From Aspidiotus rigidus (Eukaryota; Arthropoda; Insecta; Hemiptera; Diaspididae), in assembly GCA_035079385.1 (NCBI GenBank), contig JAVHKY010000048.1, positions 1 through 64,000 of the forward strand: a stretch of 64,000 nucleotides of DNA. The letters run 5' to 3'. A model generated the notes under the pieces. The model ran no database searches. It was not told the DNA's origin and was given only the letters and a program-made list of their open reading frames with translations. Shown here piece after piece: positions 23,422 through 33,511 of the stretch (its first letter is position 1; each line of letters starts with the position of its first letter). A program made the translations under genes and the position numbers.

Positions 23422-23603
23422 GCTAGGATATCTTTTACTTTGTTTTTTTATTATTTGTTTTTAATCATTAATTTCTATATTCAATCTATTTTTTGGTAGT
23501 TTCACCATTCAGTTTGTTTCGGTATTTCACTTGAAAAAATGTCGTGTTTTCGTTTTGGTTTTTGTTCTGTGCGACATCACTACCATGCACTGACCTACTA
23601 CTG

Positions 23604-23634
23604 AGGCGCGCCATAGGCGCGCCGTCATTGCTAG
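23604..23634 (+). other. Helitron 3' terminus
   Basis: GC-rich hairpin 23605-23623, spacer gtcattg, CTAG, then T. Same geometry as the end at 114-146. Confidence 0.75.
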
Positions 23635-23639
23635 TAAGT

Positions 23640-24664
23640 ATATTATGGAACAGGAGAGTTAAGTAAGTGATAACCGAGTACACGATTTGTACAAGCGTGA
23701 GTGAGGTGAATGCACAATCTTTGCTCGTTCTGTTCTCTAAGCTATCCCTAGTTTTTGAAATTGAGATAATCCGCCGATAAGCACGGGGATCAGTCAAGAT
23801 AAATAAAGGAGGGGGAACGCGGGTAGTTACAGGAGTTGGCTGCAATTCCAGAGTTTTTACGTAGGGTGGAGGATATGAGTAAGAGTACGTCAAAGAAAAG
23901 ATACGCGTGAAGTGCAGTAATTTTTTAGGTTCATGCTCGTTGTACGAGGCATGATCGCATGAACCACTTGCAATCGCTTTTTTTTTATCATCAGGTTCAG
24001 CCTCACGTTTGTTATTTTTGTTCTCCGACCTTTCGATTTCGATTTACGATGTACACTATCGTTTTACCGCAACGAGAAAACGAGAAAAGTTGTTTTTGCG
24101 TTTGAATGCGAACGAGGTTGGTGGCCGTTTTTTCTTTCGCTTTCAAGTTTTGCGATTACCTGTAATTCTCGTGAAGTGCGTACTTCCGCACACGTATGTT
24201 CGCGTGTTTGTCATCTCATCTCACATTGTTCTTCCGTGATCGAGTAGCTGCAGTCTGCTGACGTCGTCTTAAGAATGTTAATAAAAGGTGTATACGAAAA
24301 TACGATTGAACGGATTGAACAGATGAATTGTGAACCTGGTATTTGTGATAATATTGTGTTTAATTGTAGTAAAGCTGATACAACTAGCGAACGAAAACGG
24401 CGTAATTATTTGAAGAACAGAGAGGAATTATGTTTAAAACGGCGTACAGTGAATACGTTATGAGATGAACCGTGAAACCATTTGCCCGAAAATACGTAAA
24501 TTATACTATAGGTACAATGTGGCTGTGCGATGTCCCTATCGGTGAGTATGATGAAATGATTCATCGGAAAGAAGTAGAGTTGATCGTGACTGTATTTCTA
24601 TCAAAAATGCGAAATATTATAAGTAGGTAGTGAGAATCGACTAAGGATTCTTTCGCAACGTTAT
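23640..24664. other. Region with an unrecognised decayed reading frame
   Basis: An ATG-led open frame at 24275-24463 contains a basic stretch (ERKRRNYLKNREELCLKRR) that I cannot assign. Its piece 24340-24425 recurs inverted at 24905-24985, so it belongs to a repeat. An AT-rich segment with 'tttttttttatcatcagg' precedes it. No other gene is seen. Confidence 0.35.
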
Positions 24665-24672
24665 CTCATAAC

Positions 24673-24890
24673 CAGAGCCCGGATTTTTGGTATTTATAAT
24701 TTGATTTTCGGTATTAAAACTTTGATTTTCGGTATTATTCGGTATTTAGAAAATAATGACCATTTTTTACATGATTTTGTGTAAATATTGGTATATTTTA
24801 GACGAATAGATGGCCAGTTTTCGGTAAAAATGATGCTTTCGGTATTTATAATCTACGTTTTCGGTATTTTACCGAAAAATCCGGGCTCTA
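24673..24890. mobile_element. hAT-type MITE of 218 bp
   Basis: The ends are inverted repeats, CAGAGCCCGGATTTTT at the left and AGAGCCCGGATTTTT (reverse) at the right; the outermost base differs. They are flanked by octamers ctcataac (24665-24672) and ctcatacc (24891-24898), which match at 7 of 8 positions. The interior is made of short 'tttcggtatt' repeats and codes for nothing. It sits between the arms of the inverted repeat 24340-24425 / 24905-24985. Confidence 0.75.
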
Positions 24891-24898
24891 CTCATACC

Positions 24899-25671
24899 GT
24901 ATTTGCTCTGTTCTTCAAATAATTACACCGTTTTCGTTCGCTAGTTCTATCAGCTTTACTACAATTAGACACAATATTATCACAAATGTCAGGGCCCTAC
25001 TGCAATGTGTGGTAGTTCAACTAATAGTAGCTATGAAAGTGATGACATTTCAAGTTCAGGTATAGATAGTAATGATAGTGATGGAAAATTTATTGAAAAA
25101 CAGGATGGCGTAGATAAGTGTCGTGATGACGATGAAACTGTATTGTTGTTTAACAAAGGTATGTTTTGCTCCTGGTGAAAATAGAACTCTTTGTTCATCT
25201 CTTTATGATCTTCATGCTGAAGCACGTACATTCATTAAAAGTTATGCTGGTACGTTATTCTCGTGAATTGCATACTTCCCTATTACCTAGCCTATTATTA
25301 TCAAGCAGAATAGAGTTGATAAGTTGGCTGAAAGCTGAACGTCTGAAGCCAAAGTCACATAATTTTGGGAAACATGCTGAAATTTGTTTTACCTATTCAC
25401 ACGGTACAATGCTTATTCATAAAAAGACATGAGCAAGTGACTGTTCAGTTGTTCTGTGAGTGGAAATTATGTAGACATCCCTGTAGTACAAAGGTTTATT
25501 GACGTAGGTTAATTCATATAATAATAACAATCAGAGAGAAATAGTCTTCCTTCATCGTCCAAAAGATATAGTTTGCCTGATCGTAAGTTTTGATGTACGT
25601 CAATTCAATTTAGTATGGCACTAACAAGAACGCAAAAAATAATTCAATCAACAGAGTGCATGAACCTCTTC
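24899..25671. other. Decayed coding-like stretch, unassigned
   Basis: 24905-24985 is the inverted copy of 24340-24425. From 25018 a plus-strand frame rich in Ser and Asp (SSYESDDISSSGIDSNDSDG) is followed in a shifted frame by a readable piece (LCSSLYDLHAEARTFIKSY). I do not recognise the protein. The stretch ends at the hairpin 25672-25694. Confidence 0.3.
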
Positions 25672-25694
25672 CGGCCTGTCGCGGGCCGCTTGTT
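25672..25694 (+). repeat. Terminal hairpin followed by CTTGTT
   Basis: Stem CGGCC (25672-25676) and GGCCG (25684-25688) followed by CTTGTT. Same layout as at 557-586 and, inverted, at 7707-7731, 11931-11957 and 49230-49259. It probably marks the end of the repeat lying to its left. Confidence 0.45.
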
Positions 25695-25766
25695 ATAATC
25701 GCACTCATCAATCGACTAACGATTAGGATGACTTATTCAGCTCCGCAGCATTAGTACAGTTGGTGA

Positions 25767-25919
25767 TATAGAGATAAGAAACCTCCCCTCTCAAGCTAGA
25801 GTCATACAAAACCTTACGCGCTGTATTTGACTGTATTTGACGTGCCAACATCAGTACTGTTCTTTCGTATCTTGTATGTAACACAATAAACGATCTCTTT
25901 TACGTACATGTTCGTTACA
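25767..25919 (+). repeat. Gypsy copy 2, 5' LTR
   Basis: 153 bp, ends in gttcgttaca. Contains AATAAA (25886-25891), usable as a polyadenylation signal. Confidence 0.9.
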
Positions 25920-25922
25920 TAT

Positions 25923-25935
25923 TGGCGACCCGGCC
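25923..25935 (+). other. Gypsy copy 2 primer-binding site
   Basis: tggcgacccggcc lies three bases after the LTR. It is complementary to a tRNA 3' end of the type ...GGGTCGCCA. The tRNA identity is not settled here. Confidence 0.6.
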
Positions 25936-26471
25936 AAGATTTTTTTGTCCCGTGACAAGTTCAAAAGTGAAAATTTGAATGTTTCCAATACAAACTAAAG
26001 AAGAGTTGGTGCGGTGAAATGGACTGTGTTACTGTGACGTCATTCGTTTGGCAAGAGTACTCATTCTGCAGGAAATTTAACCAATCGCAAATTTGCTCCC
26101 CATAAGAAAACATGGGAAGCAAATCGATCGTATGGTATTAATCGAAAATGAGAAAGAATTGAGGACAAGAAAGTTCATTTTCAGAAGTCGATTACTCACA
26201 CACTATAAATATAAACTTTTTTCCGCAAATTCCGTTTTAATTTTTGATTAATTTCATACTGATCTTTGCTCCCCGTGTATTTCTTATGGGAGCAAATTTC
26301 TCGTTGGATAAATTTCTTGCAGAATGAGTACTCTTGCCAAACAAATTGATATCAGTCGATATTTTTGTTATCACAAATAACATAGTCCATTAATACCCTG
26401 AAAAAATTGTTTTCGTTGATTTTGTTGAACTACTGACTATCGTTTTCGACAAATTTTTTTCTTTATTTAAA

Positions 26472-27450
26472 ATGGCCACCGACGCGACCACAACCCCTAC
26501 ACCCACTCATTCAACAACTACGGCCGTATCAGCGAACACTCGAGCAATAACTTCTCCCACAGTACTTCTACAACCTGCTCTTCTAGGCAAATATCATCGA
26601 TTCCAATTGCCAGATTTCAACGTTTCTGATCCGGAAGTCTGGTTCCTATCGGCCGATCATATTTTCTCCGTCAATAATGTTAACACCAAAGCCGAGAAAT
26701 TGTTGTACCTTTTTCAAAGTGTTCCTAGCGCCGACTTAACGCATGTGAGAGACATTATGCAGTCAAATTCCGATTTAAAATACTCTTCAGCTAAAGCTTG
26801 ACTCATCACCCTCCACGGCAAAACCAAAGAGAAAAAAATTCAACGGCTGTTGAACGGACTACAAATAAGCCGCAAAGAGAAGCCATCTATCATTTTATCT
26901 CGAATACAAAGTGTCGTAGAACACGGAGAAGATGGAGACATTGTTTATGGGATGTGGTTACGTTCATTACCAGAAGATATTCAGAATTTTCGCAAAGCGT
27001 CCACAGTTACACTTCAAGAAAAAGCTGTGTATTATGGCAGATTGATTATTTATTTCAAAGTTGAACATGCATCAACCGCCTCAGTTTCATGTTTCTGCTG
27101 CAGTTACAACGCAGCAAGCAGTCCCACACACAATGTTCACGCCGCTGTCGCCGCAACCACAGCTGCCTCAGCAGGTCTCAGCTGTGTTACAAGATAACAC
27201 AATCATGACAATCTTCAACATGCTACAAAATATGCAGGCAGAAATTGCATCGATTAAAGCAACGCAAAATAAACCCGACAATTTCTTTTGTCGGAGTAGA
27301 AGTCCGTACCCACGTTCTGAGTATCAAAATAAAATTCGTTCAAGATCACCATCCGCTTCTTGTGGAAATGATATTGTTAATGGGAAATGTTGGTATCATT
27401 CAACATTTGAAAACCAGGCACAAAAATGTCGACCCGGCTGTGAAAAATAA
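26472..27450 (+). pseudogene. gag: Gypsy copy 2 Gag
   Basis: ATG at 26472. The first part holds the segment KYHRFQLPDFNVSDPEVWF, typical of CsRn1-like Gags. A TGA at 26799-26801 breaks the frame, which then goes on (KTKEKKIQRLLNGL ... YGMWLRSLPEDIQ) to about 27060. A frame change there joins a Gln/Pro-rich linker and a C-terminal CWYHSTFENQAQKCRPGC motif. That Cys-His-Cys-Cys arrangement, instead of CCHC, is known from CsRn1-type elements. Gag would form the particle and bind RNA; this one cannot be made whole. Confidence 0.85.
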
Positions 27451-27583
27451 GGGAATATGGACTTGGAAAACTAAAACGAAGGAGTGTCAATGTGGTAAAC
27501 ATTTCTTCACACAGATTGCCACGATCGAATAATCAGTTTGAAATAATTGGACAAACAACTTCTCCAAATAGAAAATCACCTCG

Positions 27584-27859
27584 CCTGAAAATTTGATGCA
27601 AAAAAACTGGATTGATTTTCTTAGTTGACTGTGGCTCCAAAGTTACTATTGTATCAAAATAGTTTGTAAAAAAACCTCAATTTCCAATAAAATATAACCT
27701 TTTTGCAGCAAACGGCTCACCAATTCAATCAACTGGAATCCACAAATTAATCCTCAATTTTGGATTGCCTGTTTCATACATTTGGACTTGTGTTGTAGCG
27801 GACATTGATCAACCAATTCTTGGAGCTGATTTTCCCAAGAGCCGAGGTATTTTAATTGA
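27584..27859 (+). pseudogene. Gypsy copy 2 aspartic protease
   Basis: FLVDCGSKVTIVSK stands where FLVDTGA is expected, so the catalytic D-T/S-G triplet reads D-C-G. A TAG at 27662-27664 follows, and the domain ends with QPILGADF and the sequence at the PLE insertion point. Similarity goes on after the PLE from 28957 with the same reading frame. Confidence 0.75.
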
Positions 27860-27889
27860 TACAATTAATTCGGTTCTCTAAAATATGAC

Positions 27890-28807
27890 CAGAAACATCT
27901 AACGACGACCATCAAATCCATTAAATTCACGTTAGAAGTAGGCGGTTCATCTATAAATTTTTTGGACCTTACTATCTCTAATAGAGAAGGTGCCCACGAA
28001 TTCGCCATATATAGAAAAGATACCTCAACCGATATTACTGTCCACGGCAGATCTTTCTGCCCGATTGCTCACAAATATGCCAGTTTTAATAGTTATATCC
28101 ACCGGTTGACGAGTATTCCATTAGGTCAGCTCGCTTTTCAACAGGAGCTTTTGACTATAAAGCACTTGGCCAGAGTGAACGAGATCAGCTTGGATATTGA
28201 CTTGATGGTCCATAGGAAATTGACTCGGAAATGACTTGATTCCACTACCTCCCTCCCCCGTAATCCAGCGTCAGATAGTAGGAAACGTTGGATTAGGCTT
28301 CCGTTTTTGGGGAAATTTTCTTCCCAATTAGGTCGTGTCCTCCGCCCATTTGGGTTTCGGCCAGTGTTTTACAATCTGAACACTGTAAAAAGCTTGTTCG
28401 TTAAGTTAAAGGACCCCATCCCACTGGTCGAAAGAAGCGGGGTTTACAAAATTGAGTGTAATGATTGTAATGGAATTTATATAGGCGAGACTGGACGTCA
28501 GCTCAAAATTAGAATAGATGAGCATAGGAAGACGTGGGAAAAGAAGAAATTGGGTGATTCGGCTTTTGCGGACCATCTTATTACCACTGGCCATGGTTTC
28601 ATAGAGGGATCCGAGTCCCTCCTCCATAGAGAGTCCTCGGCTTTCAAATGTACCGCGCTACAACACATCGAAATTATTCGCCATCTGAATAACGATAACC
28701 TAAATGTGCTCAACAGGTACATACCTGATGAGGGTTTGATTGAATTAGTTTACGAGTATGATTCACATTGTGATGACTCGCTAGTTCAGTCATGTCCTCC
28801 TCGGTAG
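27890..28807 (+). pseudogene. PLE A: RT C-terminus, linker and GIY-YIG endonuclease
   Basis: One frame, interrupted only by TGA at 28232-28234. It reads FTLEVGGSSINFLDLTIS (RT motif after the active site), IYRKDTSTDI, SFCPIAHKYASFNSYIHRL, then KDPIPLVERSGVYKIEC, and a GIY-YIG nuclease with GIYIGETGRQLKIRIDEH, FADHLITTGHGF and a C-terminal helix rich in Asn and Leu. The catalytic Arg-x3-Glu-type helix and the two Tyr-Gly strands are present. The nuclease nicks target DNA to prime reverse transcription. No ATG is assigned because the 5' end is truncated. Confidence 0.9.
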
Positions 28808-28849
28808 TTCTTGTTGCCGGCCGGAGTTGGTTCAGTTGCTTTCACGTCC

Positions 28850-28883
28850 CCGTTGACAATGGTTTTTTAATCGAAAGCGCTCC
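28850..28883 (+). ncRNA. PLE A tail RNA motif
   Basis: GTTGACAAT, stem GGTT/AATC (one G-U pair), then GAAAGCGCTCC, 43 bases downstream of the nuclease stop. Same layout as 20405-20435 and 35034-35064 with other stem bases. Confidence 0.55.
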
Positions 28884-28956
28884 GGTGTTTTTTCATTTCT
28901 GTGGCCCTATTCAAATTACTCCTTACGTTTTAATCGCTGAGTATGTCGTCGTTAGA

Positions 28957-29856
28957 TATTTTAATTGACTTGAAACAACGCCGTCTCATAGATAGTCATA
29001 TACTCTGTTCTACCACCTATAAATCGGTCTCAGCGGACCAAATTTCAATCTATATTCAGTCACCATTGGAAAAAATCCGGATAAACAAGTCAAAAAGCTG
29101 TTACAAGATTATCCAACTTTATCGCAACCACCACAGTATATGGAGCAACCTAAATATGATATAGTTCACCACATCCAGACAAAAGGACTTCCAATTGCTC
29201 AAAAACCCCGACGTCTCAGACCTGACATGGAAAATCAAATTTGAAATGAAATCCAAAAAATGATGAAACGTGGAATTATCCAACCATCACAAAGTCAATG
29301 GGCTTCACCCCTTCACGACAAACAGGAGAAACATGGAATACGTATTGTTGGTGATTACTGCAGACTCAAGGAGAGAACTAAACCTGACAAGTATCCTCTT
29401 TCTAATATGCAAGACTGCACTTCAAATTTAGATGGTATGAAAGTATTCTCATGTATAGATTTAATTCACGCTTTTCGTAACATACCTGTTTCTCACAAAG
29501 ATATTTGTAAAACTGCTATCACGTCACGTATTGGTCTTTTTAAATATTGTAGAATGCCTTTTGGGCTCCGGAACGCACCACCAACTTTTCAAAGATTTAC
29601 AAGTTCAATCCTATTCAAATTACCCTTCGTCTTTATTTACCTAGATGATATACTTGCGTTCTCCAAAGATCCTACCAAATATGCTAACCATCTTAACACT
29701 GTGTTTCAACGACTAGCTGCTAACGGTATATCCTTAAATTTGAATAAATGTAAATTTTTCCAGGACCAAGTTAACTATTTAGGTCATACAATCACACCTA
29801 ACGGCTATTTTCCTATGGGTAGCAATATCAAGCATGGAAGAAGAAATGGTGTTTGA
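28957..29856 (+). pseudogene. pol: Gypsy copy 2 reverse transcriptase
   Basis: The end of protease resumes at 28957. RT proper spans about 29225-29816: GIIQPSQSQWASPLH, DYCRLKERTKPDKYPL, FSCIDLIHAFRNIPV (catalytic Asp), FGLRNAPPTFQRF, FVFIYLDDILAFSK with an intact YLDD box, and NYLGHTITPNG. Residues after base 29816 in this frame belong to the MULE. The RT frame continues directly across the empty target site at 31191. Catalytic residues are intact although the gene is interrupted. Confidence 0.92.
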
Positions 29857-30018
29857 ACGTAGGAATTTGAACGGTGGAATAATATTTAAGCCCATTGTTT
29901 TAAATTAAAATACGAACGGAGGATTAGATACGGACAATAAACTCTAATGAACGGAGGAGCAAACATGGACAATGAATTCTTTTGAGCGCAGTATTTTTTT
30001 TTTTTTTTTTTTCAAGAG

Positions 30019-30912
30019 GGACTACCTTATTGCTCTTCAATCGGCAACGGACGATGAAACTTTTGAGAAAGCTTCTGTCCTATTTCTGGATACATGGAGT
30101 GCAGTGCATCCTACATTTGCTGAATACTTCCATAAACAATGACTGCAAAAAAATCCACGTGGTACAAAGGTACGGCTGTTACTCTACCATCCACAAACAA
30201 TGGTTTGGATACGAGAAACCGAGTAATCAAGGATGAGAACACAATAAACGCGAAAGACGAATACTCCGACGTGGAGTAAAGCATGCAAACCGCAGAAAAA
30301 CAAAAGACAACGAGCGCTTTTGGTTAATAAACCATCTTCAAGCCTGAAATGAAAGCAACTGACAAACAAATGAGAAGAACAAGGAATTAAGATCATCCAA
30401 GCGAGAACCTTACGCGAGCGGCTCCCCACAGGCCAATTTTTGAACAGAGTATTTTCCATTTTGGTGAAGTGGTCCAAAGATCGAGTACCCAACTCCGCAA
30501 ACTATATTCCATTTGCTGAGTGTCCGACTCTGTCATTACAAAAATGGACAGAGGCCTACCAATGGGCTGGATTGAAGAAACCGATGCATGAAACACCGCA
30601 CCCGGATCCGAACTGTAAAGTGTACTACATTCTTTCATCTACGATGACAAAACCTTTCACAAAAACATACCTCACAAAAATACTGAAATCAGAACACAAG
30701 TGGTCGAGCTTCAAGCAATATAAATTGTTCACCTCCAGCGCCTGGGCCGTCAAGATCAATTCAAGGAACCTCTCATATCGTCCTATTGTACGTGTCCTCC
30801 TTATTTAAAGCGAGGGCACTGCAAGCACGTATTAGGGGAAAAAAATCGGCTCGAGTTGGTGATCGTGCCCCCTCAGGCCAAAGATGTACCTATAGGGCAG
30901 AAGCGAAAGAGG
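30019..30912 (+). pseudogene. MULE transposase C-terminal half with SWIM zinc finger
   Basis: Readable in pieces. 30028-30140: SATDDETFEKASVLFLDTW. Then a 'PSTNN' region up to 30235 of the kind seen in animal MULE proteins. After an inserted PLE tail: TLRERLPTGQFLNRVFSIL, LSLQKWTEAYQWAG. Near 30786 in a shifted frame a SWIM finger follows, YCTCPPYLKRGHCKHV (CxC...CxH). The DDE core is absent. Similarity is by motif order only. Confidence 0.7.
30311..30342 (-). ncRNA. PLE tail RNA motif inside the MULE
   Basis: Minus-strand CTTGAAGAT, stem GGTT/AACC with loop tatt, then AAAAGCGCTCG. It belongs to a short PLE 3' fragment (about 30240-30378) that splits the MULE transposase reading frame. Confidence 0.5.
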
Positions 30913-31190
30913 GACACGAGCGTTGATTCGTGATTAAATTTTATTTGTGTATGACTCAAATCACATATCCTCCTTGCAAGATTTTTTTTCATGAGAAACA
31001 TATTTTTTTTCCTTGCAATGTTTTTTTTTTATGTAGTGTCTCAGTGCATTTTTATTTTTTCCGTTCATTCTTTTTTCCCCACGTGCTACATATTTCACTC
31101 CGTTCAATATATTATTCTCTTGGGATAGTAACTGTTCCTCCATGGTTCTCATTAAACCTTCCGTGCTGATAAATGGTAGCCTTTTCCTAT

Positions 31191-31693
31191 AGCCAAACGA
31201 GTAGAATTTATTAAAAATATGAGTTAACCTAAAACAATTAATGCACTTTGTAGGGTGCTCGGTGTTTTTAATAGTTACAGGAGATTCCCAAAGTCAACAG
31301 CAGAATACCTCTCGCCACTCAGTGAACTTTTGAAGGGTTATCCACAGAAAAACGACACGACGCTGATAAAATGGACAAAGGAATTGGAGGAAAAGTTTTC
31401 CCAGGCAAGAGACGTGATGGTAGAGTATAACTGTTTTTTCCATCTAGTGATTACGATTTAGTCTTAATATCCGATGCCTCTAATATTGCTTATGGCGCAG
31501 TTTTGGAGCAAATCACAAAAGAGGGTGAACGCCAGCCCTTAGGGTTTTTTCAGGAAAGTTCACAGAGACGCAGAAAAACTGGTCCACATACAATAGAGAA
31601 CTCAACGCGATTTATGCTGGTACCGAGCATTTTGAACACCTCATCCAGGGTAGAAACATAATTTTTGCAACAGACCACAAACCTTTAGTATTC
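31191..31693 (+). pseudogene. Gypsy copy 2 RT end and RNase H
   Basis: RT resumes right after the MULE target duplication. A stop lies within the connection region before VLGVFNSYRRF. SPLSELLKGYP, FSQARDVMVEYNCFF, and in a shifted frame the RNase H motif ISDASNIAYGAVLEQ, TYNRELNAIYAG and FATDHKPLVFMF follow. The catalytic acidic residues are present but frames change at about 31435 and 31545. Confidence 0.85.
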
Positions 31694-32465
31694 ATGTTTA
31701 CAACAAAGGAGGAACAAAAAATCGAAAGAAGAGCTCGTTACATTGAGTATATACCGCAATTTTCTACTAACATAGTTCACATTTCAGGCTTATCAAATAT
31801 TATAGCAGATATGTTAAGTAGACCCGAAGTGGCAATAATTGGTGCCCCTATCACGGCCGAGATCATTGCAGCAGAACAGGTAAATGATAGTGAGATACAA
31901 AGTTTAAAACAGGACTATCCTGACCTAGAAATTCGTTCTTATTTTCTACTTAATTCAAATACGACAATTTTGTATAACCAGTACAAAGGAAATGATCGCC
32001 CCATTGTACCAAAAGCAATCAGGAAACAAGTATTTAGTCAAATTCATAATATTTCTCATCGTAGTTACAGATCTACTTCAAACGCAATCCGATCGAGATT
32101 CTTTTGGCCCTTTATGGTAAAGAATATCAAACAATGGTGTCGCGAATGTCCAGCTTGTCAGAAAAGTAAAATTCATAAACATACACGAACACCTCTTTTG
32201 AGTTTTCTTGATTGTTCCAGGTTTGAACACATCCACATGGATTTGGCCACCTTACCACATTCACATGAATTTAGGTATTTGTTAGCAATGATCGATAGGA
32301 TGACGCGATGGATGGAAGCCATCCCACTGAGGATATGACCGCGGAAACAGTAGCAAGCGCCTGCTATACAAACTGGATATCGAGATATGGTATCCCCCTT
32401 CAAATTTCTACAGACTGAGGAGGCCAATTTACCTCTGAAGTTTTTTCCAAACTTTGCAAGATGCT
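31694..32465 (+). pseudogene. Gypsy copy 2 integrase, N-terminal and core
   Basis: Contains IVHISGLSNIIADMLSRPE (RNase H to integrase linker), an HHCC zinc domain (HNISHRS ... CRECPACQKSK) and the core start FEHIHMDLAT with the first catalytic Asp. After a frame change at about 32335, IPLQISTD precedes TGA (32416-32418, where Arg is expected) and GGQFTSE. The domain breaks off near 32465 before the catalytic Glu; an internal deletion joins it to the C-terminal domain. Confidence 0.85.
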
Positions 32466-32964
32466 GGGTGCATCACTCATGCAGTGCTTCGTCGTGTAGA
32501 TTGTGTCAAGGAATCCCTCGAATGCCCATACGACGGACCATACGTGGTAAAAAAGCGAAGAAAGAAGTATTTTATACTTGATATGATCGGTAAATTAGAC
32601 TCAGTCTCTATTGACAGACTAAAACCTTATTATGAAGTTTTAGATGAATTAGTGGGAACCGCCGAACAAGAAACGGATATAAAAAAGAAGCCTGTTTTGA
32701 AGAAGAATGAGTTTGTTTTAGTAGAACCAACACAGGTAGTAAAAAAAACAAGTAAGATTGATGAAACTTTCCTTAACACTAAAAATGACCGTAAGCGATT
32801 TTATGAAGTTTTCGATACTAACAACCTTATTCCTTCAACCTCCTCATCCGTATTACCTTTCCAAAACTCAGTTGCTGGTAGTTCCTCAGAAAAAAAAAAC
32901 ACTTTCATTTTCAAATACTACTAGATCAGGGAGAATTGTAAAACCACCTGCTAGATATCGATAG
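32466..32964 (+). pseudogene. Gypsy copy 2 integrase C-terminal domain
   Basis: The open frame to 32924 shows RRVDCVKESLECPYDGPYVV and DSVSIDRLKPYY, the usual end of CsRn1/Mag-type integrases, then an Asn/Ser-rich tail. The last residues (TRSGRIVKPPARYR, ending 32964) lie in another frame. Confidence 0.85.
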
Positions 32965-33346
32965 ATTAAATTTGACACTCGATTTTAATGTGAATATTCA
33001 AGTAACATACTGTATTATCGAATATCACTCGGAAAAAAAGAAACAAAATGGAAAAAAATTTCAATTCACATCGCATATTTTATCTTAGTGATGTATAATA
33101 GTGTTTTATTGACGTATCGCTTTAAATGTGTGAAAAATTTTTATAAAATTGTTACCATTAATTATAAGTTAAGAATAAGGGACGACCTTAGATGGATAAA
33201 TTTTCTGTTATTTTAACGCGATCGTAAATTTCAAATTATGAAAACTTATCTCATTGAATTTTAGTTTGTCAAAATTTTTGTTACCTGTCTGTAATTTTGT
33301 AAAATTTGATCTTATTTGTATTATTATAAATGTGCTCCGCACACTT

Positions 33347-33358
33347 CAGGGGGAGACT
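33347..33358 (+). other. Gypsy copy 2 polypurine tract
   Basis: cagggggagact abuts the 3' LTR, where the plus-strand primer is expected. Confidence 0.7.
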
Positions 33359-33511
33359 TGTAGAGATAAGAAACCTCCTCTCTCAAGCTAGAGTCATACA
33401 AAACCTTACGCGCTGTATTCGACTGTATTCGACGTGCCAACATCAGTACTGTTCTTTCGTATCTCGTATGTAACACAATAAACGATCTCTTTTACATAAA
33501 TGTTTGTTACA
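33359..33511 (+). repeat. Gypsy copy 2, 3' LTR
   Basis: 153 bp, starts tgtagagataag and ends gtttgttaca; eight differences from the 5' LTR. Confidence 0.9.

Larger units (their letters stand above)
21645..23634 (+). mobile_element. Broken Helitron (rolling-circle transposon)
   Basis: Coding remnants of the Helitron N-terminal region (21645-23421) are followed, after loss of the catalytic Rep and helicase regions, by a 3' end. That end has a hairpin GGCGCGCC-ATA-GGCGCGCC (23605-23623), a 7-base spacer and CTAG (23631-23634) followed by T. The 5' terminus is not determined. Confidence 0.8.
27860..28956 (+). mobile_element. Penelope-like element (PLE) A, 5'-truncated, in gypsy copy 2
   Basis: The insertion is bounded by an exact 12-bp duplication, tattttaattga, at 27848-27859 and 28957-28968. 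Inside are the C-terminal part of PLE reverse transcriptase, the linker and the GIY-YIG endonuclease, then a 3' tail with an RNA motif at 28850-28883. The RT fingers and palm are missing; 5' truncation is common for PLEs. Confidence 0.9.
29817..31181 (+). mobile_element. MULE (Mutator-like) DNA transposon, internally deleted
   Basis: Exact 9-bp duplication ttttcctat at 29808-29816 and 31182-31190, the length typical for Mutator-like elements. The ends are imperfect inverted repeats starting GGGTAGCAATATCA and GGCTACCATTTATCA. The interior carries the C-terminal half of a MULE transposase and, at about 30240-30378, a PLE tail fragment. The catalytic part is missing, so the copy is non-autonomous. 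Confidence 0.85.
25767..33511 (+). mobile_element. Ty3/gypsy retrotransposon (copy 2) with nested insertions
   Basis: 153-bp LTRs at 25767-25919 and 33359-33511 differ at eight positions, seven of them transitions. The left LTR starts TA instead of TG. A primer-binding site follows the left LTR and a polypurine tract precedes the right one. Gag, protease, RT, RNase H and integrase lie in order but are broken. A PLE (27860-28956) interrupts the end of protease and a MULE (29817-31181) interrupts the end of RT. No target duplication is visible. The Gag motif suggests the CsRn1/Kabuki-like clade. Confidence 0.9.
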
